The notes below the pieces were generated by a model. That model did not search any database, was not told the DNA's origin, and saw only the letters and a list, made by a program, of their open reading frames with translations. Source: Sinonovacula constricta (Eukaryota > Mollusca > Bivalvia > Cardiida > Solecurtidae). Taken from it: 64,000 nucleotides of DNA. This document shows positions 52,551 to 64,000 of this stretch, piece after piece; position 1 is the first letter of the stretch; the number at the start of each line of letters is the position of its first letter. The stretch lies in NCBI GenBank assembly GCA_007844125.1, contig CM017561.1:63531256-63595255 (forward strand), written 5' to 3'. Made by a program: the position numbers and the translations under genes.

Positions 52551-54779
52551 CCTAAGCGAGTTGAAAAATAATAGTTAGGTGCTTACGTAGGAGATATCTC
52601 ATGTAAGATCACAGCTATTTTAGCAAATTCTTAAAACCATGCTATCTAGTTTGTGAGAAAACTCGTTAACTTATTAATAAATTGTATCAAAGAACAGGTA
52701 TGAAAGTAACCAATATGTACATATATTTAGTTTTTCTGTAGATAGATCAGTGATATTTATTCCATCCTAAAATCTAATACGTCATTTTAAACTAAATTGT
52801 TAAACTGAAAGCAAAAATCAATAAAAAAAAACGTAGGCAACATTGTTTGTGCGTGCTTTATTTAATATAACTGGTTGCGTAAAAACAACGTTTATTCAAA
52901 TGTAGATATTAGTTTTAAATGTGTTAAAAAAGGGAAATATAGACTTAATAAGACAAAATAAAAAGACAACTTCTACAACATAAACAGTAAAGTTATGGAA
53001 TAGGCAGTATTAGAAGTTGTATAAGAAAGGTATACTCGTATTTCATCCTTGTATAGCGTCAATCTAAATTGTTTATTTATTCCATTAATATGTAAAACAG
53101 ACTTTGAATGTGTTTGGCCTGCAGATTCGTGTTTTTTTCTTTTCCTTATAAATCAGTTTGCTTATTGACGTAGCACCAGATTCATGAAGTATTTTAATGT
53201 GCTGATTAGTATCCTATCACAGTTGAGAATGCTATTAAAATGGAATTTGATGTTCAAGAGGTATTCTCCTTATATATTTCAACAGTTGTAACTTAAAGAG
53301 TTGTTAACTTCTGTTTCAAATATATTCAGTAAAATGTGTTCTGACACCGTTATAAGCTAAGAAAATAAAACATTTTGCAATGTTCAGCTCATTCCAAGAT
53401 GATCTTAAATAACGAAAATAAATACCAAACGTTGAAATACCAAATGAAGCCAAAAATTGTTAAAAAATAATACACTAGATTACATATTTTAATTGGAAGT
53501 TTCCTTTATTTACTTAACACAGTTTAGTATCTCCAGGCAAGATAAAGTGTCAGAAAGATAAACCCTTTACTTGAGGTATTAAAATTGCTTCTTTCTTTAG
53601 AATAAGAGTTTATGAATTAAACCTTCGACAGCATTTGTTAAAATTTACATTCCTACTATATTTCCTGATAATAAGTCAGCAAAGGCATAACTGAACCATT
53701 TTAACGTACATCAACGTCATTATAATTCGATAAAACGATAATTCCAGATATTTTAACTGCCTGTAACCCTTATTGTGGTTTCTTCTCTGTTCAAAACACT
53801 GCGTTTATGAGTTCCAGGAAGCGTCTTACAATAAAATACAATTTGCCGCACACAAAGAAGCGGCAGTTAAACGGTATAAAGTTAACGCCAGTAACATGTT
53901 TTATAACAAAATATATTTTATTAAACAAACGGATTACAAATTATTACAATACATATATTAAAAAGCAGAACCATTAATCATCTGTACCAAAATAAATTCT
54001 AAGCTGATCCAAGTCTTAAATAAAATTCAACTGCTTACTTACTTAATGAGATATGAATTCCTTTTGAATTCCACAAATTATTGATAATGTCGAAATTTAA
54101 CTATGAATCCAAATACTTCAGTTGTAATCCAAATCCGAATTCGAATTCCACACTTATGTTATTTTCAAACACTTTTTGTATGCGCGGATCATTGTTTAAA
54201 TCTTGAAAGTGTTGCTCGGGTCTAACGTGGATCAAGTAAACAGTCCTGTGCATGATAGTTAAGAATATTCGAGAAGATTCAAGTTACATCACTCATTAAA
54301 ACATTCCAGAATTTAAGAGAACATCTACTATTCAATATCATGTGACTTAGAACATTCTTTCATTGAGTACTCAGTGACGTAAGCAGTGTCCCAAAATGTG
54401 ACCGTCGAAAGGTCAACTATGTACAATGGGAAACTCTTAACAAAATGTAACATACTATTGTTTCCTGTTTAAACATTTTCTTAAACCAGTCTTTTAGCAT
54501 TTATTGTGGCGTTTATTTCGCTATTATATCTGAATATAAAGTATTATAACATGACCGATCTTATTAAAATCAACTGACATTGACATTTAAGGACAATAGT
54601 AATGTTTTTTCTGTCTTGTATAATATTATAATACAACAATTAACCATCGAATTATGCTGAGTGCATAATTTACTTAAGTTAGCAGTAACTTTGTACCCTC
54701 GGTTATTAAAACTACATGCCCGTAACGTATTTGATAAAACTGTATTGGTCCTTCGTCTATGTATTGAACATTTTAACCA

Positions 54780-55330
54780 GCACACGTCCTATGGCATGAT
54801 CGGTGTGCCAATCTACAGAACGTTGGAATAACTGGTAAATTGCAATAAGACATCAAGTCGTCGTGTTTGCTGTTGATGTTCTGTTTGGGTAGTTGAGAAG
54901 TAACGTTTGCTTAGCGATATTATATCCGGTCTTTTAATTGAGTTTAATTGGCATATCTCATGATTGAAGGTGTTACTGTCTACTAAATTTCATTATCAAG
55001 CTTTGGAATCCATTGCGAATTTTAATTTATGACGTGTGGCATAACAGAACAATATAATTCGTGCATAAAACGATTTGACGGTTCACAGGCAGTAATTTAA
55101 GGATTTTGTAATGTTTGATTTTTTATGATAGAATGCATATAGATAATAAATCCGAAAACAGTTAGTGTACTATTAAATGTCTTCCAATGTGGATGTTATG
55201 AGTTTTTGTTTCTGTAGAATGACTTTTTATGTTTTGGCCGGTCAGTAAATAACAGATGAAAACTATTAACTTTTGACTTTCGTTGCATTCAATCCACATT
55301 CTCTTTGTTAAATATGTCATCTTATATATT
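54780..55330 (+). repeat. Module A copy
   Basis: Very similar to 63,540-64,000. Shared pieces are taacgtttgctta, tctcatgattgaag, aacagaacaatataattc, gcataaaacgattt, ggttcacaggcagtaattt and aactattaacttttgactt. Also collinear with 31,470 and 2,790. Confidence 0.8.
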
Positions 55331-56107
55331 AATCATAAAATACCATCTTTTATTTTGAAGGAACTGTAATCATTGAAGCACTAGAATATATGGTGCGAGA
55401 AGAAGACTGTCTGTGTCTAAATCACTGCACAAATGAGCTTTAGAATAAACGAATTTTTATAATTTTTAACAATATCAAACTAATTAAAACGATGCTGATA
55501 TTTATTAATATTGGCGTATTACATTAAACTAGTTCTTAGATTTTCCTCAATTTTTATATATTCGGTTGTGAAAATAGTAATGCAAGGTTTATTCAACTTG
55601 CTAGCCAAAAATTGATGTAGAAAAATATATAAATGTGTTATTAAAATTATGTCTGAAAAGTAATCAAAACTATCACAAAGACGTATGTCAATCCGTTTAT
55701 AAAATTACTGTTTCAATTATTCTGGAAAAAACACGCATATTATTGGGAGATTCGAGTCTGAAGGAACAACAACGCCCCACGGGTGAACAGCTTCCTCTCT
55801 TATATATTTACTTAAACAGTTAGCTTTCACTTTAGAGAAATAAAGGCAGACATAACGCTTGTTCACCCATGCCGCGTCCCCGTTCACAGCTCATACATGA
55901 CAAGGCAACTTAAAATTAACAAACATTTATTTTAATTCTTTAGGTATACAACACAATACAATTTAAAGACACTTCGGTAATGGCAGTTTATGGGCATGGT
56001 TCCCGTCTCCATCGTGCTAAGCCACTGTCAAAGCAGGTACACCGGACAAATAGTCGTTTAGGGCGACCGAAGACAGCCATCCGTAATATAGACCCCCATA
56101 TTCAAGC

Positions 56108-56471
56108 GCATGCCCCAAAAGGCTGAAACTGTATGCCCCAAAAGGCTGAAACTGTATGCATGCCCCAAAAGGCTAAAACTGTATGCCCCAAAAGGCTGAA
56201 ACTGTATGCATGCCCCAAAAGGCTGAAACTGTATGCATGCCCCAAAAGGCTGAAACTGTATGCCCCAAAAGGCTGAAACTGTATGCGTGCCCCAAAAGGC
56301 TGAAACTGTATGCCCCAAAAGGCTGAAACTGTATGGCCCAACTAGGCTGAAACTGTATGCCCCACTAGGCTGAAACTATATGCTCTAATAGTCTGAAACT
56401 GTATGCCCCAATAGGCTCAAACATATATGCCCCAATAGGCTGAAATTCTTGCCCCATAAGGTGTCAACCAT
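56108..56471. repeat. Minisatellite array, 23/27-bp unit, about 15 units
   Basis: The basic unit is atgccccaaaaggctgaaac + tgt (23 bp), with 27-bp variants carrying an extra atgc. Units in the left two thirds are nearly uniform. The last six drift (aactagg, aatagg, ataagg). The long minus-strand frames rich in QPFGA and SFSLLGH are products of the repeat, not proteins. Confidence 0.95.
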
Positions 56472-56874
56472 ATAATTTAACAGGCTTCACATTTATAAAA
56501 TAATGAAGTTGCAACTTTCAAAGGAAATTCCGCCACCTGCAACCATGGCTAATCCTGGGAAACAGAAATCGTGCCAGGCTGCTCAATGACGAAATCCCAG
56601 GTCTATGTCAGATGTGCAGACACTGACATAGTAAATGCCTGTTTTTAACCTACTTATTAACTAAATTGATAATTACTTTTCTGTTCGGACTGTGCTGTCT
56701 GCTGCTCAGCTGATCCTGGGAAACAGAAATCGTGCCGATTTGCAAATGTTGCTCAAGCCCATTTTTAAAACTAAGAATTAACCTATATTAATTGCATTAA
56801 TATTCGGATTGTCCTGCCTTCTGTCCGCATTCCATGTCTTTGCCTCTTGCAAGTTTAAACGGGAACCATACCAT

Positions 56875-56892
56875 CCCCCCCCCCCCCCCCCC
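56875..56892. repeat. Poly-C run (18 C)
   Basis: Homopolymer of 18 C, immediately followed by the first copy of a 60-bp doublet containing ctctggccgc. Confidence 0.95.
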
Positions 56893-57322
56893 TCTGGCCG
56901 CCGATGCTCCAAAATCTAAACAACCAGTGGTAATCGACATTCCTTCCTCCCCCTCTGGCCGCAGATGCTCCCAATCGAAACAACCAGTTGTAATTAACTG
57001 AAACAAGAAAACAAAACAAAGGGACCAAGCGCATTCTGCATCATACACAAGGTGAATCTAAATTTGTAAATTTACAATAAAAACAGTATTACTGTCAAAA
57101 CATAACTAATTCAAGGGAGTGGTGGGTGGGCTTTTAATTACTAAATTGACAAAAAAATCGTAAGACCAAATGATTTGTGCTTGCAATTCTAAAATGCTGG
57201 ACGGAAAAGGAAGTAGCTAAGACGGTGCATACATAGACTGTGCAGTCAGACAATTTGCCATAGTCATTCCGGTGCTCTCACCCACCATACCTCGATAAAA
57301 TGTGTACAGCAATAATCGACCT

Positions 57323-57364
57323 CCAATAACGGCGGTTAGCTTTAGCGCTAACCGCTATTATTGG
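57323..57364. repeat. Hairpin spanning the 1,618-bp unit junction
   Basis: ccaataacggcggttagc (57,323-57,340) and gctaaccgctattattgg (57,347-57,364) are inverted with two mismatches around a 6-base loop. The inner perfect 9-bp stem (gcggttagc / gctaaccgc) ends at 57,355, the last base before the second copy begins. Confidence 0.85.
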
Positions 57365-58158
57365 GAGATTCGAGTCTGAAGGAACAACAACGCCCCACGG
57401 GTGAACAGCTTCCTCTCTTATATATTTACTTAAACAGTTAGCTTTCACTTTAGAGAAATAAAGGCAGACATAACGCTTGTTCACCCATGCCGCGTCCCCG
57501 TTCACAGCTCATACATGACAAGGCAACTTAAAATTAACAAACATTTATTTTAATTCTTTAGGTATACAACACAATACAATTTAAAGACACTTCGGTAATG
57601 GCAGTTTATGGGCATGGTTCCCGTCTCCATCGTGCTAAGCCACTGTCAAAGCAGGTACACCGGACAAATAGTCGTTTAGGGCGACCGAAGACAGCCATCC
57701 GTAATATAGACCCCCATATTCAAGCGCATGCCCCAAAAGGCTGAAACTGTATGCCCCAAAAGGCTGAAACTGTATGCATGCCCCAAAAGGCTAAAACTGT
57801 ATGCCCCAAAAGGCTGAAACTGTATGCATGCCCCAAAAGGCTGAAACTGTATGCATGCCCCAAAAGGCTGAAACTGTATGCCCCAAAAGGCTGAAACTGT
57901 ATGCGTGCCCCAAAAGGCTGAAACTGTATGCCCCAAAAGGCTGAAACTGTATGGCCCAACTAGGCTGAAACTGTATGCCCCACTAGGCTGAAACTATATG
58001 CTCTAATAGTCTGAAACTGTATGCCCCAATAGGCTCAAACATATATGCCCCAATAGGCTGAAATTCTTGCCCCATAAGGTGTCAACCATATAATTTAACA
58101 GGCTTCACATTTATAAAATAATGAAGTTGCAACTTTCAAAGGAAATTCCGCCACCTGC
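57356..58158. repeat. Second, partial copy (803 bp) of the 1,618-bp unit
   Basis: Identical by inspection to 55,738-56,540, including every minisatellite variant (57,726-58,089). It stops abruptly at 58,158, where a family X fragment begins. Confidence 0.9.
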
Positions 58159-58330
58159 TTCGCCGACTGACCATTCCAAGACGGTAACTGCAATAAATTG
58201 TGTGTGTGTTATTTTTCGTCCCTGTTTTTGTCACTTTTACATTTGCCCAGTTTGCCTTTGTCTAGAGGTAGTTCAGATTTGAATATCTTTGGTAAGTCTT
58301 ATAGATACTATTTTATTTTCCTATTTACAG
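58159..58330 (+). repeat. Dispersed repeat family X, 5'-truncated copy
   Basis: Begins at cgccgactgacc, internal to the family (compare gccgactgaccgttccaag near 17,379). It continues with ggtaactg, ttttgtca, cctttgtctagaggt and tatttac. The head found in other copies is missing at the junction with the 803-bp repeat. Confidence 0.7.
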
Positions 58331-58599
58331 ATTTACATTGCACAGGTAATGAAGATAACAGTTCAGCTTCATTAAATAAGAAAGGTATATTCGATTCAGA
58401 TTTAAACTTAAGTTTGAACGTGTGTTCATGAGAATATGACATTCGTTGCTAAAGAAAGTTGAGAATTACTTTTTTCTAGAAAAAAAACTAGTTCTTTTAT
58501 GGTCGAACGTTTAAAAAGTGAAAACGGACAAATAGGCCCGGTTGCTTAATATATGTTTTTGGTATTTCGCAAATCTTAAACCTAAAATAACAAAATGTA

Positions 58600-59340
58600 A
58601 AATATAATGTAATACAGGCCTGCTTTCTCAAACGGTCACCCTCCGTGCACCAGTCACGATAACCGTTGCTAAACTGCGCAACTTTGGAAGCCGCTTAAAC
58701 CACTTCGCTAAAGAGTTAACCCAGCGACAAGGCTGGTTTGAAGCGCTTATATTTCTACATCTGCGGTTGTTACAATACTATATTGTATTAGTTAAAAAAT
58801 AATTAAAGGTTGACAATAATTTATCATCGAATATAACCACCGGGACAGTTGGGTGTCAGCTTTTAAGTACATGTGCATGTATAGACATCTTTATAACAGC
58901 AATAGTACCCTGTACAAATTGCTTCTACATTGTCAATCCATTGTTAAAATGAGTAAACATACAAGAAATGAGAACGAGTGCTAGATTTTGAGTAGAATGT
59001 AAACTCGTTTCTGACATATCATAAAACCCCTAATGGCAATGGAAATACGGTATTATCTGGCGCCACACTGTGATAACAGTGCTAGGTAAATGGTTTGGGA
59101 AGGGGAAGGATAGTTTAGGAGGGGTGTGTCTAGAAAGCTGGACACAGCTTTAGGCTGCAGTGGTGTCAGGGAACGTGTGTCTTGTTGGCCAAAACAGAAC
59201 AGTTAATTTATGTGCATCAGGTGTGAGTAATTGTTTACGACCTCTCTCCAATTATATCTCTGTGAATATACAATTTTACTGGTCCATTTTATAACCTAAA
59301 ATCATAGGATAATCTTTGGGCGGCGGCTCTAAGAATGTTT
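58600..59340. other. GC-richer patch in U3-specific DNA, unidentified
   Basis: 58,620-58,760 and 59,040-59,340 are clearly GC-richer than their surroundings and have no counterpart in U2. On the minus strand, tagcgaagtgg (58,700-58,710) fits the tRNA box A consensus, but no box B is evident. A 6-bp hairpin (cactgt / acagtg) lies near 59,067-59,082. It is probably a mobile-element remnant of unknown type. An open frame of about 60 codons crosses 58,612-58,802 without a start codon. Confidence 0.35.
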
Positions 59341-59519
59341 TTCACAAATACATTTAACCGGCAAGCTAAATTTGTTGGAGTATAACACTCCATTAATTAT
59401 CATTTTAAAATAAATAAGCAGATGAGTGAAGTATATAGGATCTAGTAAAACATGCTGTCTGAATTATGCCTATCAGTGTGTCCAATTCTGAGTTAACGAG
59501 TTAACTGAAAATAAGCCAA

Positions 59520-60120
59520 AGATGAAAAGGAGTTGTTCCAAGACTGTACAGACCGAGAATAATTACTTATTTTTTCAACTCTAAGAATTATTCATTTACA
59601 AATAATACAGTAAATAATTTGTCAAATAGAAATATCTTCACCGAATATCGTAGAGGCAACAGTGTTCATTTACTGGCTTCGTTTGTACTGGTCTAGTGCC
59701 TTATGATATTGGATTATTCATCTGTTTCGATTTATGTCAAGAAACATGTCATACTGTCTCCATGGATTTAAAGTCTCAAAAGTTTTCCTTTTTATGTCAT
59801 TTGTAATGATATATTGCTAAAATTATCAAATACTTCCTTTGACATTTGGCTGCTTTTCTTACGACAAGGGCACTGAATCAATTAAACTGTTGCTCCTTGT
59901 TGCTGAATGACTCATCACAGAATTGTTCTAACTTTTACATTTTGTATGAATGTGAATACATTATTTGTCCTTTGGCTTTTTCAAATTTTGGTATATGTTG
60001 CAATGCTCATAGGACTGTGTCATGTTTCCTTATTGTTAGTATTAGAATATTAAAAGGATTCAGTATTCAATATTTCAAAAATGCCATTTTGAAATACTTT
60101 ATACCATTTTAATTGAAGTT
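59520..60120 (+). repeat. Local duplication, copy 1 (partner 62,640-62,960)
   Basis: Shares aataatacagtaaataat, tatcttcaccgaatatcg, tagaggcaac, tgttcatttactgg and aaagtctcaaaag with 62,690-62,885, at an offset of about 3.08 kb. Its right part (59,893-60,030) is a family X tail. Confidence 0.85.
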
Positions 60121-60332
60121 ACTTCTTGCTGACAGCAATTGGCCAATCACAAGCAATATTTTATTTATAACAAGGAAATATGTATATTCTTATCAGAATT
60201 ACAATCAATATGAAATTAACAAATAAAATTTACACACAAAAGCTTGTTTATAGCGACCCCGAATACAATTTGAATTTCATATAAAAATTGCATTTTAAGT
60301 ATCTATATAGTTAATTTTACACTTGTAAATAG

Positions 60333-60460
<128 letters not shown>

Positions 60461-60479
60461 CGGTCATAAATTGCAGCTT

Positions 60480-60910
60480 TTAAACATTAGATGACATCAC
60501 GCTGGCAGTGCGTCTTCATGCGTAGAAGTATGAACGTTAAACCTGAGGGTTTTAAATTGGGCATCTTGTGGAACGATCGGTTCAAATCTTAAGAATTCTG
60601 GTACTGAAGTTAATGTGCATGACGCCAAAGTCGTATAATCTTTCGTTTTTGCTCTTTGCCGTTAGTTTCAAATTACTTGCACCGCACAGTTTTTAATTTA
60701 GTTATTTAATTGACTTTAACTAGCATATCTCTTGCTTGAACGCGTTTATTATCGGCAGAATCTCATTATCAAGACAAGAAATTCCCCAAGACTGCAGAAT
60801 GCAGCTTTCTATGAGTGATTGTGTGCATTGCCGAACAAGATAATTCACGAAATTAGGAGTTTGGCAGCTCATGTGCAATACTCTGATGACTTTTCATTTG
60901 ATTAGGTTCT
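60480..60910 (+). repeat. Module B copy
   Basis: Matches 33,195-33,500 (U2) and 63,275-63,540. Landmarks are gatcggtt, taaagttaatgtgcatgacg-like, ttgcttgaacgcgtttatt, gaaattcccca and ttgccgaacaagataattc. Confidence 0.75.
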
Positions 60911-61611
60911 GTATTAAAAGAATATTTAAATATGTGGAATTAAATCGAAAATATAATCATTCAATCTAGGCTTTAAACATGATGACGCAGTAATAATAAT
61001 TTATAGTTTGTATATTGTACATACAAAAGTCTCAGATAGTGACTCCTCAAACACGTTACTTTGTCAATCTGTAACGTATTCATTCTTATTTTATACATAA
61101 CTTCAATGTAAAAACAAAGTAAATAAGGTGACAAAATATGTAAGATACTCTATTCAGCATTCAAAACATTATTTAAACATATTAAAATGAAACATTATTT
61201 GGGTAGTTTTTATCCAGTTATGAACCTCGGATAAAATACTGAATATTTATAACACTGGATTATACCAGCTAAGTGATAAATATGAGAGAAATATGCAGAG
61301 CGTCCTTAAATGATAATGAACTGGACAATGTCTGGTTTTGTAAGTTCTGACAATACTAAATACTGATTAAATACATTAGTAAAATACTTCAAGAAATATA
61401 TTGAAAGGGCAGCCAACACCTAAAAATGCTTAGATAGGCTGACACAAGAAGAATATGACATTGACAGCCAAATCAAATCGTCGATTCGAAGTTAAAAATA
61501 CTTACAGATTTTGATATTCTAGTACTTAATTAATAGCATTTAAATTTAATGGGTGAATCTATACTGTCCTATTATTTGGAATATTCGTATTAACTCTCGC
61601 CCTATATGTTC

Positions 61612-61645
61612 TCTCTCTCTCTCCCTCTGCCTATTTCTCTCTTTG
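61612..61645. repeat. Degenerate (CT)n tract
   Basis: Mostly CT dinucleotides, with interruptions ccctctgcctat. Confidence 0.85.
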
Positions 61646-61664
61646 TTTATATATGCACGCTTAA

Positions 61665-62180
61665 ATTGGGGATTTTATGGTACAATCGGTCTACCAATCT
61701 ACAGAAAGTGATGCTAAAATGCACGAAGACATCACGTCAGCTTGTTTTCTGTTGTTTTTCTGTTTGGGTTGTTGAGTTAAACTGGCATATTTCATGATTC
61801 AAGACGTTTATTATTAGCAAGGTTTTACTATTGAGCCTTGGTAATCGATGCAAAGTTTAATGCGTGCTGTTTGGCATTTCAGTACTACATAATATATGCA
61901 TAAAGGGATTTGGCTGTTCACATGCAGTATTGTGAGGATTTGTTATGTTTGGTTAATTTCTGGAAAAGTTCAAATGCATATAATTCATAAACCCGAACAC
62001 ACTAGATGCTATATTTAAGTCCTCTAAGGTACAACGTGAACAAAATGTGCTTTACTTCTTAGAAAGATTTTTTATTGTATGAACGGCAGTGGTATTAACC
62101 TGTACTTTACAATAAGGCACCTCCATTTACTAAACGAAAATGAGTACGTAACAACATTATCTAACGACGGGATATGGTGA
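61665..62180 (+). repeat. Module A copy
   Basis: Shares tacaatcggt, caatctacagaaag, gcacgaagacatcacgtcag, tttggcatttcag and cataaacccgaacacactag with the A copies in U1, U2 and elsewhere in U3. Confidence 0.75.
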
Positions 62181-62639
62181 AATGTATGCAAACGATTCAC
62201 TTAATTCATGATCATAATTACATGATTATAACACTGCTTATTCAAATTAGAGCAACTCTGAGTTGAGTTTATTCACATTAATGATACAGTTAAACTAAAT
62301 AACAAGTTATAAAGATAAAGAGTATTGCGGCTTACATTATATGCTAAAGGCATAAAACATGATGTGTAAAGTATTCCGACTAAAATTTCTAATTTGGAAT
62401 AAGGTGCAAATAAACGAAAGATAGTGGGATTTGTTCCATATCTTAAAAGTCCGGTGTCAAGATGATATCTAATATTGTTAAACTTTAACAAGTATTCATT
62501 TAAATTGATAGAGTCAATAATAAGTAAAATAGTTTTCCTCGAACTTGATAGACGCAACCGTTTTCCTTTAACTGCTGATTTTTTAACTGGTTAAGAGCCT
62601 TATAATGGAGGATTGTTCAACTGTTTTAAAAAGAATTAG

Positions 62640-62960
62640 TACTGTATATACTGATAAGGTTAACTTATTTATTCAATTCTCAGAATTTTTCATTCAAAAA
62701 TAATACAGTAAATAATATGTCAAATAGAAGTATCTTCACCGAATATCGTAGAGGCAACCGTGTTCATTTACTGGCTGTCATTTGTACTGGTTAAGTGCCT
62801 TATGCTATTGGATTGTTCATTTGTCTCAAGGTATGTCAAAACATGGCATACATCTCGATTGATTGAAAGTCTCAAAAGCTTTTCATTTTTATTTCACTAT
62901 TATGTAAACATTTGGTGTTTAAATGATCAAATAATTCCTTGCAAGCTGTTTTCCCAGACG
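62640..62960 (+). repeat. Local duplication, copy 2 (partner 59,580-59,800)
   Basis: The second copy of the block at 59,520-60,120. A 156-codon frame begins here (62,760-63,230), but copy 1 does not keep that frame open, so it is not called a gene. Confidence 0.8.
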
Positions 62961-63274
62961 AGGAGAACACTAAACGTCAGTTTCAATGATATAACTTTGT
63001 TAGTATTAGGAAATGTAAATAAATTATTTAATCTACGAAATTTCAGAGTTTTCTGCTACCACATAACTATTTTATTCATGACAAGGGACTTATCGTATTA
63101 TAATCCGATTAAAGATACGACCCATATAAAATCATTCATTGAGCTTTCCTCCACAGACCAGAGTTTGTTACGACGCAGAATTGATACTATATGCGTCACA
63201 TATCAAATTTGCATTGCATGCATATTTTAAATTGTACACTTGTTTATATAGAGATTAGATTTTAAGTGTTTATT

Positions 63275-63540
63275 TTAAGCATGAGATGACATTGTGCTAG
63301 ATGTGCATCTGCATACGTCCGTTTTTCCTCAACGTTTTAAGTTGGGATCTTAGGGTACGATCGGTTAAATCCTAAACATCTGGTATTAAAGTTAGCGTGC
63401 ATGACGTGAAAGTCATCCTGTCATTCGTGTTTGTTATGTACCGTTAGCTGCAAAATTACTCGAGCCTAACAGTTTAAAATTCAGTTGTTTAATTGAGTTT
63501 TACTATCTTATCTGTTGCTTGAAAGCGTTTATTATGGGAA
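63275..63540 (+). repeat. Module B copy fused to module A
   Basis: Matches 60,480-60,760 (gatcggtt, ttagcgtgcatgacg, ttgcttgaaagcgtttatt). At 63,540 it passes directly into a module A copy without the roughly 0.8 kb that separates B from A at 60,910-61,665. Confidence 0.75.
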
Positions 63541-64000
63541 AATTTGTTTGAGTAGTTGAGAAATAACGTTTGCTTAACGATATAATACCCAGGTATTTAA
63601 TTAAGTTTAACTGGTCTATCTCATGATTGAAGTTGTTTATTGTCTGTTAAATTTCATTATCAAGCTTTGGCATCCTTTGCTAATTTTAATGTATGATGTG
63701 TGGCATAACAGAACAATATAATTCATGCATAAAACGATTTGGCGGTTCACAGGCAGTAATTTGAGGATTTTGTTTTTTTTAAAAGAAAAAGATAGAATGC
63801 ATATAGATAATAAATCCGAAAACAGTGAGTGTACTATTTAATGTCTTCCAATGTAAAACGTAGATATTATGCGTTTTTGTTTCTGTAGAATGACTTTTTA
63901 TGTTATGGCCGGTTAGTATATAACAGAGGAAAACTATTAACTTTTGACTTTGATTTCGCTTAATTTACATTCTCTTTGTTAAATATGTCATCTTATTCAT
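63540..64000 (+). repeat. Module A copy, runs to window end
   Basis: The nearest relative is 54,850-55,330, with only scattered differences. It includes taacgtttgctta, aacagaacaatataattc, ggttcacaggcagtaatttg and ctttgttaaatatgtcatct. Confidence 0.8.

Larger units (their letters stand above)
27900..52900 (+). repeat. Tandem segmental-duplication unit 2 (U2)
   Basis: This is the second copy of the long block. It matches U1 from its start (28,190 with 480) to its end (52,650 with 27,480). Its early part also matches U3: 30,720-30,920 with 53,310-53,560; 31,470-31,930 with 54,780-55,250; 32,400-32,640 with 55,490-55,735; 33,195-34,200 with 60,490-61,330. Insertions specific to this copy include the two TTAA-flanked elements at 38,217-40,141 and the LINE tail at 51,850-52,550. 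A stretch at about 49,050-50,560 with a SINE has almost no counterpart in U1. Boundaries are approximate because the edges are diverged. Confidence 0.8.
55738..57355. repeat. 1,618-bp repeat unit, complete copy
   Basis: The first 803 bp (55,738-56,540) recur without a visible difference at 57,356-58,158. The remaining 815 bp (56,541-57,355) occur once. The unit holds a minisatellite, two copies of atcctgggaaacagaaatcg (56,552 and 56,713), a 60-bp doublet around ctctggccgc (near 56,893 and 56,953), a C18 run, and a hairpin ending exactly at the unit junction. No transposase or RT frame is present. It could be a tandemly duplicated non-autonomous element or an assembly artefact. Confidence 0.85.

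Noticed and set aside
56058..56341. 79-86-residue minus-strand frames (and the identical ones at 57,676-57,959)
   Set aside because: They are translations of the 23/27-bp minisatellite, open in several frames only because the unit lacks stops.
56108..56471. CRISPR array
   Set aside because: The units are contiguous tandem repeats with no unique spacers, and the context is eukaryotic.
55738..58158. LTR retrotransposon with 803-bp LTRs
   Set aside because: The direct repeats do not begin TG and end CA, there is no primer-binding site or polypurine tract at the inner edges, the 5-bp flanks (acgca, ttcgc) do not match, and the 815-bp interior has no coding capacity.
62760..63230. 156-codon open frame, the longest in the window
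   Set aside because: It starts at GTG, has no recognisable domain, crosses the edge of a repeat and module B, and the paralogous copy at 59.68 kb does not keep the frame. It is longer than expected by chance, but only marginally, given the number of frames.

Overview
The window reads as AT-rich (roughly two thirds A+T, by eye) non-coding DNA from an animal genome. There are no compact prokaryote-style genes and no rRNA. I found no convincing functional tRNA gene and no CRISPR array. Several tRNA-derived SINEs, a decayed LINE 3' end, long (AT)n tracts and DNA-transposon-like elements point to a metazoan. The repeat style suggests a marine or freshwater invertebrate, plausibly a bivalve mollusc, but that is inference.

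The dominant structure is a diverged, direct, tandem segmental duplication with a unit of roughly 25-28 kb. Unit 1 (U1) runs from before base 1 to about 27.9 kb. U2 runs from about 27.9 to 52.9 kb, and U3 from about 52.9 kb to beyond the window. Collinear anchors repeat in the same order and orientation, for example near 480 and 28,190; 2,000 and 29,620; 2,450, 30,800 and 53,380; 18,540 and 37,720; 19,300 and 40,290; 24,450 and 47,810; 26,180 and 50,740; 27,480 and 52,650. Between anchors the copies differ by insertions: SINEs, a LINE tail, two TTAA-flanked elements, a 1.6-kb repeat, and about 9 kb present only in U1.

Region by region. 1-3.9 kb: shared block with a perfect 29-bp hairpin and a 220-bp inverted duplication. 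3.9-18.3 kb: mostly U1-specific, with a SINE, inverted copies of a dispersed repeat (family X), an (AT)n palindrome and a GC-rich promoter-like doublet. 18.3-27.9 kb: shared block with two SINEs. 27.9-37.4 kb: U2 start, two long imperfect hairpins, SINEs and module copies. 38.2-40.1 kb: two different TTAA-flanked elements at one target site. 40.1-52.9 kb: shared block, SINEs and a LINE tail. 55.7-58.2 kb: a 1,618-bp unit in 1.5 apparently identical copies carrying a 23-27-bp minisatellite. 59.5-64 kb: a local duplication of about 3 kb.

A module of about 300-550 bp (families A and B, homologous to each other) occurs about ten times and is the commonest dispersed sequence.

Coding content is very weak. 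Open frames behave like chance frames in AT-rich DNA. Two exon-like segments with good splice signals are listed on the minus strand (23,077-23,167 and 42,581-42,718) at low confidence. If genes cross this window, what is seen here is mainly intron or intergenic sequence.
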